The notes under the pieces: model-generated
Databases searched by the model: none
The model's input: the letters and a program-made list of their open reading frames with translations, nothing else
What the model was told of the DNA's origin: nothing
Program-made: the position numbers and the translations under genes
Shown: positions 52,356 to 62,557 of the stretch, piece after piece
Layout: the number at the start of each line of letters is the position of its first letter
Position numbering within the stretch: the first letter of the stretch is position 1
Assembly: GCF_016889705.1 (NCBI RefSeq)
Contig: NZ_CP069526.1
Location: 3,534,001 to 3,598,000 of the forward strand
Length of the DNA stretch: 64,000 nt
Direction of reading: 5' to 3'
Source of the DNA: Amycolatopsis sp. FDAARGOS 1241
GTDB lineage: Bacteria; Actinomycetota; Actinomycetes; Mycobacteriales; Pseudonocardiaceae

Positions 52356-53360
52356 GTGACGAGCGAGGCGGAAATCGGGCCCGGGGGCTGGACCGGCGCC
52401 GAAGCCGAGGTGCTGGGTCGCGCGGTACAGCGGGCGCCGTCGGTGCACAACACCCAGCCCTGGGTGGTGGAGCCGGTCGACGGCGCCGTGGTGCTCCGGG
52501 AGCGCCTGGACGTCGCGTTGCCGCACCACGATCCCCTCCGCCGTGATCTCGCGATGTCGTGCGGTGCGGCCCTGGCGAACCTCGAGCTGGCCGTGCGGAT
52601 CCTCGGGCGCCGCGCGGACGTGACGATCCTGCCCGACGCCGACCGTCCCGACGTCGTCGCACGCATCGACGCGACAGTCCCAGCTTCCCCGTCGGAACAA
52701 GACCTCCGGCGGTTCGCCGCGATCACGGCCCGGCGCAGCGACCGGACGCGGTTCACCGGCCTCCCGGCGGGGCGGCAGCACGTCGCGCGGGTGGCGCGGG
52801 CCGCGGTGGCGACGGGCGCTGCGACTGTGCTGCTGCCCGACGCCGGCGAGCTCGCCCGGCTGTTCGACCACGCGGCGCGCGCGATCCGCGACGACGGCGC
52901 GTACCAGCGTGAGCTCGCCCTGTGGACGATTCGCGACGAAACGAGCCACCGGCACGGCGCCGGGCTCGGGCGCACCGTGGTGCCCGACGGCGAACTGCCG
53001 TGGGCCGGCCTGGTCCGGCGCGGCACGGCGGTGCCCGAGCCGCGGGTGCTGCGGTCCCGGCTCAAGCACGAGACATTCCTGCTGTTCCTCACCCCCGACG
53101 ACGCCCGCGGTGACCACGTCCACGCGGGCCACGCACTGGAGCGGTGCTGGCTCGAAGCGGTTTCCCTGAAGCTGTCCGCCGCCGTGCTGACGCAGCCGCT
53201 GCACGTGCCGGAGGTGCGCTCGGCGCTGGTCGAGGATCGCGGCCTCGCCGGCTTCCCGCAGGCGCTGATGCGGCTGGGCCGCAGCTTGCGGATCGCACCG
53301 CCGAGCGTGCGCCGCGGGCTCGGCGAGGTGCTGGTCGGGCGGCGGGGGAGCCATACGTGA
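52356..53360 (+). CDS. Acg-family nitroreductase-like protein 1
   Basis: 334 aa. GTG 52356 behind GGAGGGGAG. The nitroreductase-fold signature APSVHNTQPW is near residue 30, followed by MSCGAALANLELAV and RRSDRTRF; C-terminal LTQPLHVPEVRSAL. This matches Acg (Rv2032)-type proteins of the mycobacterial DosR regulon, FMN-binding nitroreductase relatives possibly storing rather than using flavin. It overlaps the following universal stress gene by GTGA. Confidence 0.85.
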   Translation: MTSEAEIGPGGWTGAEAEVLGRAVQRAPSVHNTQPWVVEPVDGAVVLRERLDVALPHHDPLRRDLAMSCGAALANLELAVRILGRRADVTILPDADRPDVVARIDATVPASPSEQDLRRFAAITARRSDRTRFTGLPAGRQHVARVARAAVATGAATVLLPDAGELARLFDHAARAIRDDGAYQRELALWTIRDETSHRHGAGLGRTVVPDGELPWAGLVRRGTAVPEPRVLRSRLKHETFLLFLTPDDARGDHVHAGHALERCWLEAVSLKLSAAVLTQPLHVPEVRSALVEDRGLAGFPQALMRLGRSLRIAPPSVRRGLGEVLVGRRGSHT

Positions 53361-54277
53361 GCACCGCGCTCGATCCCGTTGTCGTCGGGGTCGACGGCAG
53401 CGAGCCGGCGGCGGTGGCCGCGCGCTGGGCCGCCCGCGAGGCGGCCCTGTGGGGCACTTCACTGACTGTCCTCACCGTGAGCGCGGTCGACGAGGGGCCG
53501 TCCGCCGGCGGCGGGACGGAGTGGCAGGCCGCCAAGGAAGCCCTCGCGCAGGACGTGGCGCGGACGACGCGCGACGAACTGACGGCGCTCGAACCCGGCG
53601 TGCCGATCACCACCGAGACGAGCCCGGCCGGCGTCGAAACCGCTCTGCGCCAGGCGTCGCGCCACGCGCTGCTGCTGGTGGTCGGGCCGCCGACCGGAAC
53701 CCTGTCCGGGCTGCTGGCGGGCTCGCCCGACGCCGACCTCATCGCGCGCGCCGACTGCCCGGTCGTGATCGTGCGCGGCACTGGCGCGACGCGGACGGAC
53801 GGCGCGGTGGTGGTCGGCGTGGACGGCAGCCCGATGAGCGACGCCGCGATCGCGTGGGCGTTCGAAGAGGCCTCCCGGCGGGAAGCGCGGCTGGTCGCGC
53901 TGCACGCGTGGCACGACAGCTACAGCGGCCGGCCGTTCGGGGAGAACCCCGCCACACCGCTGATCGACGTCGGTGAAGCGGAACAGCGCGTGCTGGCGCA
54001 GCGGCTGGCCGCGTGGCACGACCGTTTCCCGCACGTGGAAGCCGGCGTCGTCGTCGAGCGCGACCAGCCGCGCGACCGCCTGATCGACCGCAGTGCGGAA
54101 GCGGCCGTGGTCGTCCTGGGCAGCCGGGGACGCGGCGGGTTCACCGGCATGGTCCTCGGTTCGACGACGCACGCGCTGCTGCACCACGCCGACTGCCCCG
54201 TGCTGGTCGTCGGCAGCGCGCGGAGTCCACGGGGGATCCGCGCTTTCGTCCCACCGGGAAGGGACTTCGGCCCCTGA
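53357..54277 (+). CDS. Tandem universal stress protein 1
   Basis: 306 aa with two USP domains. Domain 1 (about 5-140): VVVGVDGSEPAAVAARWAA; its ATP loop is altered (VVGPPTGTLSGLLAGSPDA). Domain 2 (about 150-295): VVVGVDGSPMSDAAIAWAF and the canonical G-2x-G-9x-GS loop GSRGRGGFTGMVLGST. Two-domain USPs like Rv1996 and Rv2623 are DosR-regulon members. Translationally coupled to the upstream nitroreductase. Confidence 0.88.
   Translation: MSTALDPVVVGVDGSEPAAVAARWAAREAALWGTSLTVLTVSAVDEGPSAGGGTEWQAAKEALAQDVARTTRDELTALEPGVPITTETSPAGVETALRQASRHALLLVVGPPTGTLSGLLAGSPDADLIARADCPVVIVRGTGATRTDGAVVVGVDGSPMSDAAIAWAFEEASRREARLVALHAWHDSYSGRPFGENPATPLIDVGEAEQRVLAQRLAAWHDRFPHVEAGVVVERDQPRDRLIDRSAEAAVVVLGSRGRGGFTGMVLGSTTHALLHHADCPVLVVGSARSPRGIRAFVPPGRDFGP
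54261..54274 (+). promoter_or_regulatory. DosR-box-like site upstream of universal stress protein 2
   Basis: GGGACTTCGGCCCC, at the very 3' end of the previous gene and 72 bp before the next start. Nearly the same as the site before devR (GGGACTTCGGTC). Confidence 0.5.
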
Positions 54278-54346
54278 CCGGACATGCGGACGATGGGTGA
54301 CCGTGGGGTGTGCCGCCGGGGCCCGGCGGCGGGAAGGAGGCGGCTC

Positions 54347-55186
54347 GTGACGGGGACCGCAGCCCGGGCCGGGGTGGTGGCGGGCGTCGACGAATCGGAA
54401 GCCGCGCTGGTCGCCGTCCGGTGGGCGGCGGAAGAGGCCACGCGCCGCGGCTGCGTGCTGCAGCTGTTCCACGCGGGGCTGTCTGACACCGCCGGCCTCA
54501 CCGGACCGGAACGGTCGCGGGAAGCGCCTCGGCTGCTGGAACGCGCGCACCGCTGGATCCGCAGGGCCGCGCAGGTCGCGGAGGAGGCGGCACCGGGCGT
54601 GCGGACCGAGTACCTGGTGCGCCTCGGACTCGCCGCGGACCTGCTGGTGGAGCTCTCGGCGGACGCCGACCTGATCGTGCTGGGCTCGCACGGGCTCGGC
54701 GGCCTGCACGGCGCCGCGATCGGTTCGGTCGCGCTCCGCGTCGCCGCGGGCGCGCACTGCCCGGTGGTGGTCGTGCGGGGCCGCGCGAAACCGGGCGGCC
54801 CGGTGCTCACCGGCGTCGACCGGGACGACGGCGCGCTGGAGTTCGCCTTCGAGGCGGCTCTCGACCGGGGCGTGCCGGTGGTCGCCGTCCACGCGTGGCA
54901 CGAGGGCCTGCTGGACGCACCGGAAATCGTCGAAGCCGAAGCGCAGTGTGAAGAGGAAGAGCTGCACCGGCGCGTCGAAGCGCTGTCCGGGAAGTACCCC
55001 GAAGTCAGGGCGCGCAGCTGCGCCGTTCGCGACCGTTCGCCCGCGCGGGCGTTGCTGCGGTTCGACGGCGCGCAGCTGGTCGTCATCGGCAGCCGGGGGC
55101 GCGGACCGATCACGGGTGCGCTGTTCGGCTCGACCGGGAACCGGTTGCTCGCGGAGTCGGCGTGCCCGGTCGCGGTCGTGCACTGA
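54347..55186 (+). CDS. Tandem universal stress protein 2
   Basis: 279 aa, GTG 54347 behind GGAAGGAGG at 6 bp. Domain 1 has VVAGVDESEAALVAVRWAAE and the ATP loop GSHGLGGLHGAAIGSV; domain 2 has a shortened start (LTGVDRDDGALEFAFEAAL) and the ATP loop GSRGRGPITGALFGST. Both loops keep the G-2x-G-9x-G(S/T) pattern, so ATP binding at both is expected. Part of the stress island; its own DosR-like box lies within the preceding gene's end. Confidence 0.87.
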   Translation: MTGTAARAGVVAGVDESEAALVAVRWAAEEATRRGCVLQLFHAGLSDTAGLTGPERSREAPRLLERAHRWIRRAAQVAEEAAPGVRTEYLVRLGLAADLLVELSADADLIVLGSHGLGGLHGAAIGSVALRVAAGAHCPVVVVRGRAKPGGPVLTGVDRDDGALEFAFEAALDRGVPVVAVHAWHEGLLDAPEIVEAEAQCEEEELHRRVEALSGKYPEVRARSCAVRDRSPARALLRFDGAQLVVIGSRGRGPITGALFGSTGNRLLAESACPVAVVH

Positions 55187-55199
55187 GCGAGCGGGGAAA

Positions 55200-56141
55200 A
55201 TGACCATGACTGCCTTGAGTCCCGTGTCGCAGCTGCGGCCGCTCGTGCACTACGACATCACGTACTACGACACCGCGGGCCTGCGGCTGCGGCGCCACGG
55301 CCTGGCGCTGAGCCGGACCGGCGCCGACTGGCGGCTCGACCGCGGCGACGGCCACGGCTGCGGGGTCGCCGCGTCGGCGACGGACCACGTGCCGGTCGAA
55401 CTGCGCCGGCTCGTGCGCGCCTACAGCCGGGACCTGGAGCTCGCCGTGGTGCCCGGACCCGGCACCCGGCGCCCGGACGCGGAGGTCCGCGCCCACGACA
55501 CGGCTCGCGAGGTGGTGCTCGGCTACCTCGATGCGCAGGCCGAGGCCCTCGCCCGCGCCGACCTCGCCACGCGCCTCGATGAGCCCCAGGGCGTGCCTGG
55601 CCTGCGCGGCGCGGCCCGGCGGGTCCGGGCGACGTTGCGGACGTTCGCGCCCGTGCTCGGCGGGCGCCGGCTCGTGCGCGGGCTGAGCGGATCGGTGCGC
55701 TGGTTCGAGGAGGGGATCGCGTCGGGAGGCACCCCCGAAATCCTCGACACCCACCGCTACCTCCAGCTGCTCAACGCGCTGGAACTGCTCGACGTCGTGC
55801 TGCGCGAGCAACCGCGCCCCGAACTGCCGAAGGCCGCGCGCAGACCGGCCGGCGCGGTGCTGCCGGGTCTCGTGTGGACAGTCGCAGCCGAAACCGGTGC
55901 GCGGTGGGACGCCGCGACGGGCGAATCCGGTTCAGCGGCCGCCGTCCGCAAGAGCGTCCGGCGCCTCCGCTACGCGCTCGAAGCGGCAGAAGCCGTATTG
56001 CCCTTCGCTCCGGACCACCTGCTGGCGCAGTGCCGGGACTTGCAGGAGCTACTGGGAGCCGGCGGGGATCCGGCAGCCGGGGAGCAGTGCGCGGCGACGT
56101 GGGACGCGGTGCGCAGCGGTGTCGAAGCGCTGTGCCGCTGA
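55200..56141 (+). CDS. CHAD domain protein with shortened CYTH-like N-terminus
   Basis: 313 aa. Residues 1-100 look like a cut-down CYTH/triphosphatase domain (YDITYYDTAGLRLRRHGLAL, ADWRLDRGDG, HVPVELRRLVRAY). From about 110, a CHAD helical domain: AREVVLGYLDAQAEALARAD, LRGAARRVRATLRTFAPVL, VRKSVRRLRYALEAAE, with many conserved Arg/Lys/His that bind polyphosphate. CHAD proteins associate with polyphosphate granules, which build up under stress. 13 bp after the USP gene, probably in the same transcript. Confidence 0.8.
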   Translation: MTMTALSPVSQLRPLVHYDITYYDTAGLRLRRHGLALSRTGADWRLDRGDGHGCGVAASATDHVPVELRRLVRAYSRDLELAVVPGPGTRRPDAEVRAHDTAREVVLGYLDAQAEALARADLATRLDEPQGVPGLRGAARRVRATLRTFAPVLGGRRLVRGLSGSVRWFEEGIASGGTPEILDTHRYLQLLNALELLDVVLREQPRPELPKAARRPAGAVLPGLVWTVAAETGARWDAATGESGSAAAVRKSVRRLRYALEAAEAVLPFAPDHLLAQCRDLQELLGAGGDPAAGEQCAATWDAVRSGVEALCR

Positions 56142-56173
56142 AGGACGTCGGCTGCTGAAAGCCGTCTGGGCCG

Positions 56174-56188
56174 GTGACGTTGGTCCTT
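56174..56188 (-). promoter_or_regulatory. DosR-box-like site upstream of the CBS-BON gene
   Basis: Minus strand AAGGACCAACGTCAC, agreeing at 11 of 15 positions with the site before nitroreductase 1 (AGGGACCTACGTCCT). Lies 81 bp before ATG 56269. Confidence 0.4.
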
Positions 56189-56268
56189 CGCGGCGGTGAC
56201 CCCGGACCGGGGTGCCGGGCCCCTCGTGTTGCCTATTTTCGAGCCAGCACGAAGAAAGGGAGACTCCG

Positions 56269-56883
56269 ATGCGCGCACGCGACCTGATGTCGGCGCCGGT
56301 GGTGACGGTCCACCCGTGGGCACCGGTGAAAGAGGTGGCCGAAGTGCTGGCCGAACACGGCTTCACCGCTGTGCCGGTGGTCGACGAAGACGAACGTCTC
56401 GTCGGCATCGTCACCGAGGCCGACCTGATCCGCGGGCGGATCCCGGCCGACGCGCGCACGGCGCACCGTCGCCCCGAACCGCGGCCGCCGGTGGAGACGT
56501 CGGTCGAGCAGGTGATGACGACGCCGGTCAGCGCGATGTCGCCGGGCACGGACGTCGCGGATCTGTGCCAGGCGCTGGTCGACGCGAAGATCCGGGCGAT
56601 GCCGATCGTCGACGGCAGCCGCGTGGTCGGGATCGTCACCCGCGGCGACGTCGTGCGCGTGCTGGCCCGCTCCGACGCCGCGATCGCCGCGGATGTGCGG
56701 CACCGCCTCGAGATCTACGGTGGCACGGGCCGCTGGAAGGTCGAGGTCCACGACGGGCTCGTGCGGATCGTCGACCGCTACGACGACGAGGCCGACCGCC
56801 ACGTCGCCAGGTTGCTCGCGCTCGCCGTGCCCGGTGTGGTCGGCGCGGACACGGTTCCGGTGGGCGCGTGGCCCGACTCCTGA
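56269..56883 (+). CDS. CBS-pair and BON domain protein (HRP1-like)
   Basis: 204 aa, ATG 56269 behind AAAGGGAG. CBS 1: RARDLMSAPVVTVHPWAPVK, GFTAVPVVDEDERLVGIVTE; CBS 2: VEQVMTTPVSAMSPGTDVAD, MPIVDGSRVVGIVTRGDVVR. The last 55 residues (VRHRLEIYGGTGRWKVEVHD, VRIVDRYDDEADR) are a BON domain. Mycobacterial hypoxic response protein 1 is also a CBS-pair protein under DosR; the added BON domain suggests membrane or lipid contact. Ligand likely an adenine nucleotide. Confidence 0.87.
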   Translation: MRARDLMSAPVVTVHPWAPVKEVAEVLAEHGFTAVPVVDEDERLVGIVTEADLIRGRIPADARTAHRRPEPRPPVETSVEQVMTTPVSAMSPGTDVADLCQALVDAKIRAMPIVDGSRVVGIVTRGDVVRVLARSDAAIAADVRHRLEIYGGTGRWKVEVHDGLVRIVDRYDDEADRHVARLLALAVPGVVGADTVPVGAWPDS

Positions 56884-57102
56884 CGTCGCCCCGCACGGGA
56901 AGCGGTTTCACGCCGCGGATTTCCGGTGGGAGATAAACGATCTCGCGCGTTCACGGTGTACCGAAGCGCAGATTTCCCAGGGCTGAGGCGAATTCCCCTG
57001 TGGACCGTCGATTACCGGGGTTGACGGGTTTCGCCGGACGTGGCCAAACTGGGTCGCTGCGCGGTTTCGTCCGACGCGGGCTGCCGACCACCGGGAGCCG
57101 GG

Positions 57103-58803
57103 GTGAGCGAGCACGACGAATCCGAGCCGGGCCGGTTGACCTTTCCCGACCAGCCTCGGCTGGAGCTGGACCAGTTGCTGGCCCAGCTGGTCGAACGTGC
57201 CCAGGAAGTGATCGGCACGGAGGGCCGGTTGCGCGGCCTGCTGCGCGCCACGCAGGTCATCACCAGCGACCTCGCGCTCCCGGCTCTGCTGCGCCGCATC
57301 GTCGATGCCGGCCGCCAGCTGATCGGCGCGCGGTACGCGGCACTCGGCGTGATCGGTTCCGATGGGCGGCTCATGGAGTTCGTGCACGACGGCATGCCGC
57401 CGGACGTCGTGGCGCGCGTCGGGCACCTGCCCGAGGGCAAGGGGCTGCTCGGCGCCCTGATCGAGGACCCGCGGCCGATCCGGCTGACGCGGCTCCAGGA
57501 CGACCCCCGCTCGATCGGGTTCCCGGCCGGGCACCCGCAGATGGAGAGCTTCCTCGGCGTGCCGATCCGGGTGCGCGGTGCCGTGTTCGGAAACCTCTAC
57601 CTCGCCGACCGCGAACGCGGCCGGTTCACCGCCGAAGACGAGCAGCTCGCGCTGGCACTCGCGGCCGCCGCCGGCAGCGCGATCGACAACGCCCGGCTGT
57701 ACGAGACGGCGCGCAGCCAGCAGGCGTGGCTGCGCGCGTCGGCCGCTGTCGCCCGCGAGCTCCTCGCGCCCGACTCGGGCAGCCCGCTGGACCTCGTCGC
57801 GAACCACACCCGGGAGCTCGCCGCGGCGGATCTCGTCACGATCATCCGGCCGATCGGCGAGGATGGCACCCTGCAGGTCGACCGGGCGGTCGGCCTCGAA
57901 GCGGAGACGCTGGTCGGTGCCGTGGTCCCCGCCGACACCACGATCGCCGGGGCGGTGTTCGCCAGCGGAAAACCGATGGCGGGTTCGTGGCCGGAGGAAC
58001 GGCGGCGGCTGGCCACCGACCCCGTCGTCGAGCTGGACCTCGGCGCCGTGCTCGCGGTGCCGCTCACGGGCGCGGGCCGCGTGTCGGGGGTACTGGCGGC
58101 GGCGCGGCGGAGCGGCCGCCCGGCGTTCACCGAGGACGACCTCGAGATGGCCGCGGCGTTCGCGGACCAGGCGGCCGTGGCGATCGAGCTGGCGCAGGCC
58201 CGCGCCGAGCAGCAGCGCAACGCCCTGCACGACGAGCGCGACCGGATCGCTGCCGAGCTGCACGGCGAGATCGTGCAACGCCTCTACGCCGCGGCACTGT
58301 CCCTGCAGACCACCGCCGGACTGGCGCGCACGCCCACGGTCGCGACCCGGCTGCGCCGCTCGATCGCCGACCTCGACGACATCATCCACCACGTGCAGGA
58401 CACTGTCTTCCGGCTCGACGAGCCCGCCTCGACCGGGCAGACGCCCCTGCGCGACGAGGTGCTGCGGATCCTGGCGGACGCGACGCCGCTGCTCGGCTTC
58501 GCCGTGGCCACCCGGTTCACCGGGAAGCTCGACGCGTACCCTGCCGACGCCGTGGTCCCGTTCCTCGACGAAGCGCTGCGGGTGATCGCCCGCCACGCGT
58601 CGGCCACCGCGGTGGTGGTGGAGATCCGCGCCGATCCGGCCCGGCTCGTGGCGGTCGTGCGGTGCGACGGACCGGCCGAGCTGGCGCGGGAATCCGCGCG
58701 GGAGCTGGCCGCCATGGCCGAGCGGGCTCACGGCCGCGGCGGCACACTGGCCGTGGAGCGGGTGGCGGACCAGACCCGCCTGAGCTGGTCGGTGCCCGGC
58801 TGA
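57103..58803 (+). CDS. DevS-like GAF sensor histidine kinase, degenerate ATPase domain
   Basis: 566 aa from GTG 57103 (GGGAG 5 bp upstream); GTG 57040 would add 21 residues. GAF-A (about 55-200) keeps the heme-ligand His of DevS (His144 in PAGHPQM) and distal Tyr166 (LYLADR). GAF-B is about 220-365. The phospho-acceptor box DRIAAELHGEIVQRLY has His387. The HATPase part is worn: the N-box Asn is gone (EALRVIARHAS against [14 protein letters not shown] in the sister kinase) and the G1 DxGxG motif reads VRCDGPAEL. It may sense redox or gas but act through a partner kinase. 115 bp before the devR-like gene. Confidence 0.82.
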   Translation: MSEHDESEPGRLTFPDQPRLELDQLLAQLVERAQEVIGTEGRLRGLLRATQVITSDLALPALLRRIVDAGRQLIGARYAALGVIGSDGRLMEFVHDGMPPDVVARVGHLPEGKGLLGALIEDPRPIRLTRLQDDPRSIGFPAGHPQMESFLGVPIRVRGAVFGNLYLADRERGRFTAEDEQLALALAAAAGSAIDNARLYETARSQQAWLRASAAVARELLAPDSGSPLDLVANHTRELAAADLVTIIRPIGEDGTLQVDRAVGLEAETLVGAVVPADTTIAGAVFASGKPMAGSWPEERRRLATDPVVELDLGAVLAVPLTGAGRVSGVLAAARRSGRPAFTEDDLEMAAAFADQAAVAIELAQARAEQQRNALHDERDRIAAELHGEIVQRLYAAALSLQTTAGLARTPTVATRLRRSIADLDDIIHHVQDTVFRLDEPASTGQTPLRDEVLRILADATPLLGFAVATRFTGKLDAYPADAVVPFLDEALRVIARHASATAVVVEIRADPARLVAVVRCDGPAELARESARELAAMAERAHGRGGTLAVERVADQTRLSWSVPG

Positions 58804-58827
58804 ACCGGGACCGGCCGCGGGGTTCGC

Positions 58828-58839
58828 GGGACTTCGGTC
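58828..58839 (+). promoter_or_regulatory. DosR-box-like half site upstream of the devR-like gene
   Basis: GGGACTTCGGTC, 79 bp before the ATG at 58919, the same distance seen at the other candidate boxes. Would give autoregulation, as known for mycobacterial DevR. Confidence 0.4.
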
Positions 58840-58918
58840 GTCGCTGCCGGCCCGTTGCGAGTCGTAGGCTCGGGGTGGCGCACGGCGCACCGCTGTGCGG
58901 GAGGTGCGAGGAGGACCG

Positions 58919-59557
58919 ATGCTGCGGGTTTTCCTGGTGGACGACCACGAAGTGGTGCGGCGTGGCGTCGCCGAGCTGCTGGAGGACGAAGACCTGACCG
59001 TCGTCGGGCAGGCCGGCAGCGTTTCCCAGGCGCTGGCCCGGATCCCCGCGCTGCGCCCGGACGTCGCGGTCCTCGACGTCCGCCTGCCGGACGGCAACGG
59101 CGTCGAGCTCGCCCGCGAGCTGCTGTCGAAGCTACCGGAGCTCAAGTGCCTGATGCTCACGTCCTACACCGACGAGCAGGCGATGCTCGACGCCGTGCTC
59201 GCCGGCGCCAGCGGCTACGTCATCAAGGACATCAAGGGCGTCGACCTCGTGTCGGCCGTGCGCGACGTCGGGGCCGGCAAGTCGCTGCTGGACGCGCACG
59301 CCGCCGCGGCCCTCATGGCGAAACTGCGCGCCGGCGCCCAGAAGAAGGGCCCGCTGTCACAGCTGTCCGAGCAGGAGCGCACTTTGCTGGAGCTGATCGG
59401 TGAGGGGCTGACCAACCGCCAGATCTCCGAGCGCATGTTCCTCGCGGAGAAGACGGTGAAGAACTACGTTTCGCGGCTGCTGGCGAAGCTGGGCCTGGAG
59501 CGGCGCACGCAGGCCGCCGTGCTCGCGACGGAACTGCGTGAGCGGAAAGAGGAGTAG
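58919..59557 (+). CDS. devR: DevR (DosR)-like NarL-family response regulator
   Basis: 212 aa, ATG 58919 behind GAGGTGCGAGGAGG. Receiver: [20 protein letters not shown], phospho-acceptor Asp53 in [35 protein letters not shown], Lys in YVIKDIKG. Lux[52 protein letters not shown]. Similarity to mycobacterial DevR runs through the whole length. It should bind the GGGACT-type boxes found upstream of surrounding genes. Two DevS-like kinases flank it. Confidence 0.93.
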   Translation: MLRVFLVDDHEVVRRGVAELLEDEDLTVVGQAGSVSQALARIPALRPDVAVLDVRLPDGNGVELARELLSKLPELKCLMLTSYTDEQAMLDAVLAGASGYVIKDIKGVDLVSAVRDVGAGKSLLDAHAAAALMAKLRAGAQKKGPLSQLSEQERTLLELIGEGLTNRQISERMFLAEKTVKNYVSRLLAKLGLERRTQAAVLATELRERKEE

Positions 59558-59560
59558 CGT

Positions 59561-60544
59561 TCAGGCGGTGAGCGACGGCGGCTCCAGGAGCACGTCCGCC
59601 AGCGCCCGGCGCGGGGTCCTCGCCACCGGCGAGCCGTGGCCGATGCGCAGGACGATCTGCGGCCACAGCCCGTCGCCGAGCAGATGGCGCAGTCGGACCC
59701 GGGTGGCGCGGACCTCGACCGGCTGGGAGATGAACGACGCGTCGAGCCCGTTGGCCGTGGCGGTCAGCAGCACCCGCTGCATCGCCTGGCCGGCCCGCAG
59801 CCGGTCGGCGGGCGTGTCGCCGAACGACCCGACGACCACCACGAGCGGCGGGGCCGCGAGAGCCCGCGCGGCCGGGTCGCCGAAGTCGCGCAGGACCCAG
59901 GTGTCGTCGGCGACCGTGGAGCCGCCGGCGGCGAACGGCACCCCGTCCCGGCTGGTGGGGGCGCGGCCGGTCCACCGGCGCCACTCCGCGCCGAAGGCCG
60001 GATCGCGCTCCTGGAGGAGGTGACTTTCGTGGACGAGCTCGCGCAGGCCGGTGAGCTGGTTCTCGTCGAGCTGCGGAAGCCAGGCCTGCTCGGCTTCGGC
60101 GGCGTGGCGCAGCAGGCCGACGGTCGACGGGGGAACCGGTTCGCCGCCGAACGGTGTGCGGTTGGTGTGCCGCCGCGGGATGGCCTGTGCCAGCTCCGCG
60201 AGCCGCCGGTCGACCGGGGTCGCCGTCCGAGGCCGGACCACGGCGAGCAGATCGGGTTCGTCACGGCGCGGGAAGACCGTGGTGTCCGGGTGCACGCCCA
60301 GCGCGTGGATCGCCGTGCGCAGGTTGAACAACGCCGCGCCGCACGAGATGAGCAGCTCGCGCCGGTCGGCGTCGGCGATGGGCAGCACGCGGTCGGCGTC
60401 CGCGTACAGCTCGATGCCCTCTGCGCCGGTGGTGAACAGCCAGGGCTGGGTGTTGTGCGTGGACGGTGCCAGCGTCGCCGCACGCAGCACCGAGATCACC
60501 TGATCGGCGCTGAGCCGTCCGGCCGGAGTCACTCGGAGCGTCAT
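59561..60544 (-). CDS. Acg-family nitroreductase-like protein 2
   Basis: 327 aa, ATG 60544 behind GGGGAG on the minus strand. Signature LAPSTHNTQPWLF near residue 28; LLISCGAALFNLRTAIHALG; RRHTNRTPF; C-terminal LLGDGLWPQIVLRIGHGSP. Divergent from the intact DevS-like kinase, sharing a 145-bp promoter with a DosR-like box at 60631-60646. Converges with devR at 3 bp. Confidence 0.86.
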   Translation of the reverse strand: MTLRVTPAGRLSADQVISVLRAATLAPSTHNTQPWLFTTGAEGIELYADADRVLPIADADRRELLISCGAALFNLRTAIHALGVHPDTTVFPRRDEPDLLAVVRPRTATPVDRRLAELAQAIPRRHTNRTPFGGEPVPPSTVGLLRHAAEAEQAWLPQLDENQLTGLRELVHESHLLQERDPAFGAEWRRWTGRAPTSRDGVPFAAGGSTVADDTWVLRDFGDPAARALAAPPLVVVVGSFGDTPADRLRAGQAMQRVLLTATANGLDASFISQPVEVRATRVRLRHLLGDGLWPQIVLRIGHGSPVARTPRRALADVLLEPPSLTA

Positions 60545-60587
60545 GGGTCTCCCCGCGCCGCGCAAAGCGGCGGAGTGTCGTTGGTGA

Positions 60588-62417
<1,830 letters not shown>

Positions 62418-62469
62418 CCGCCGCTTTTGCCGAGCTCTCGCGGGGTGCCGGGACGTCTGCCGCCCGGGT

Positions 62470-62485
62470 GGGGACTTTGGGCCCC
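62470..62485 (+). promoter_or_regulatory. DosR-box-like site upstream of nitroreductase 3
   Basis: GGGGACTTTGGGCCCC, the best match in the window to the DevR consensus half GGGACTTT with a GCCC end. Begins 88 bp before the ATG at 62558. Confidence 0.6.
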
Positions 62486-62557
62486 ATCGGCGGGCGGGAC
62501 GCGGCGGCGAGCATGGGTTTCGCCGGAGCGACCGTCTCCGGCTCAGGAGTGGTGGAT

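Noticed and set aside
57000-57102. DosR box before the degenerate DevS-like kinase
   Set aside because: Candidates such as the GGACCGTCGAT stretch near 57003 lack a second GGAC/GACTT half, so no site is reported.
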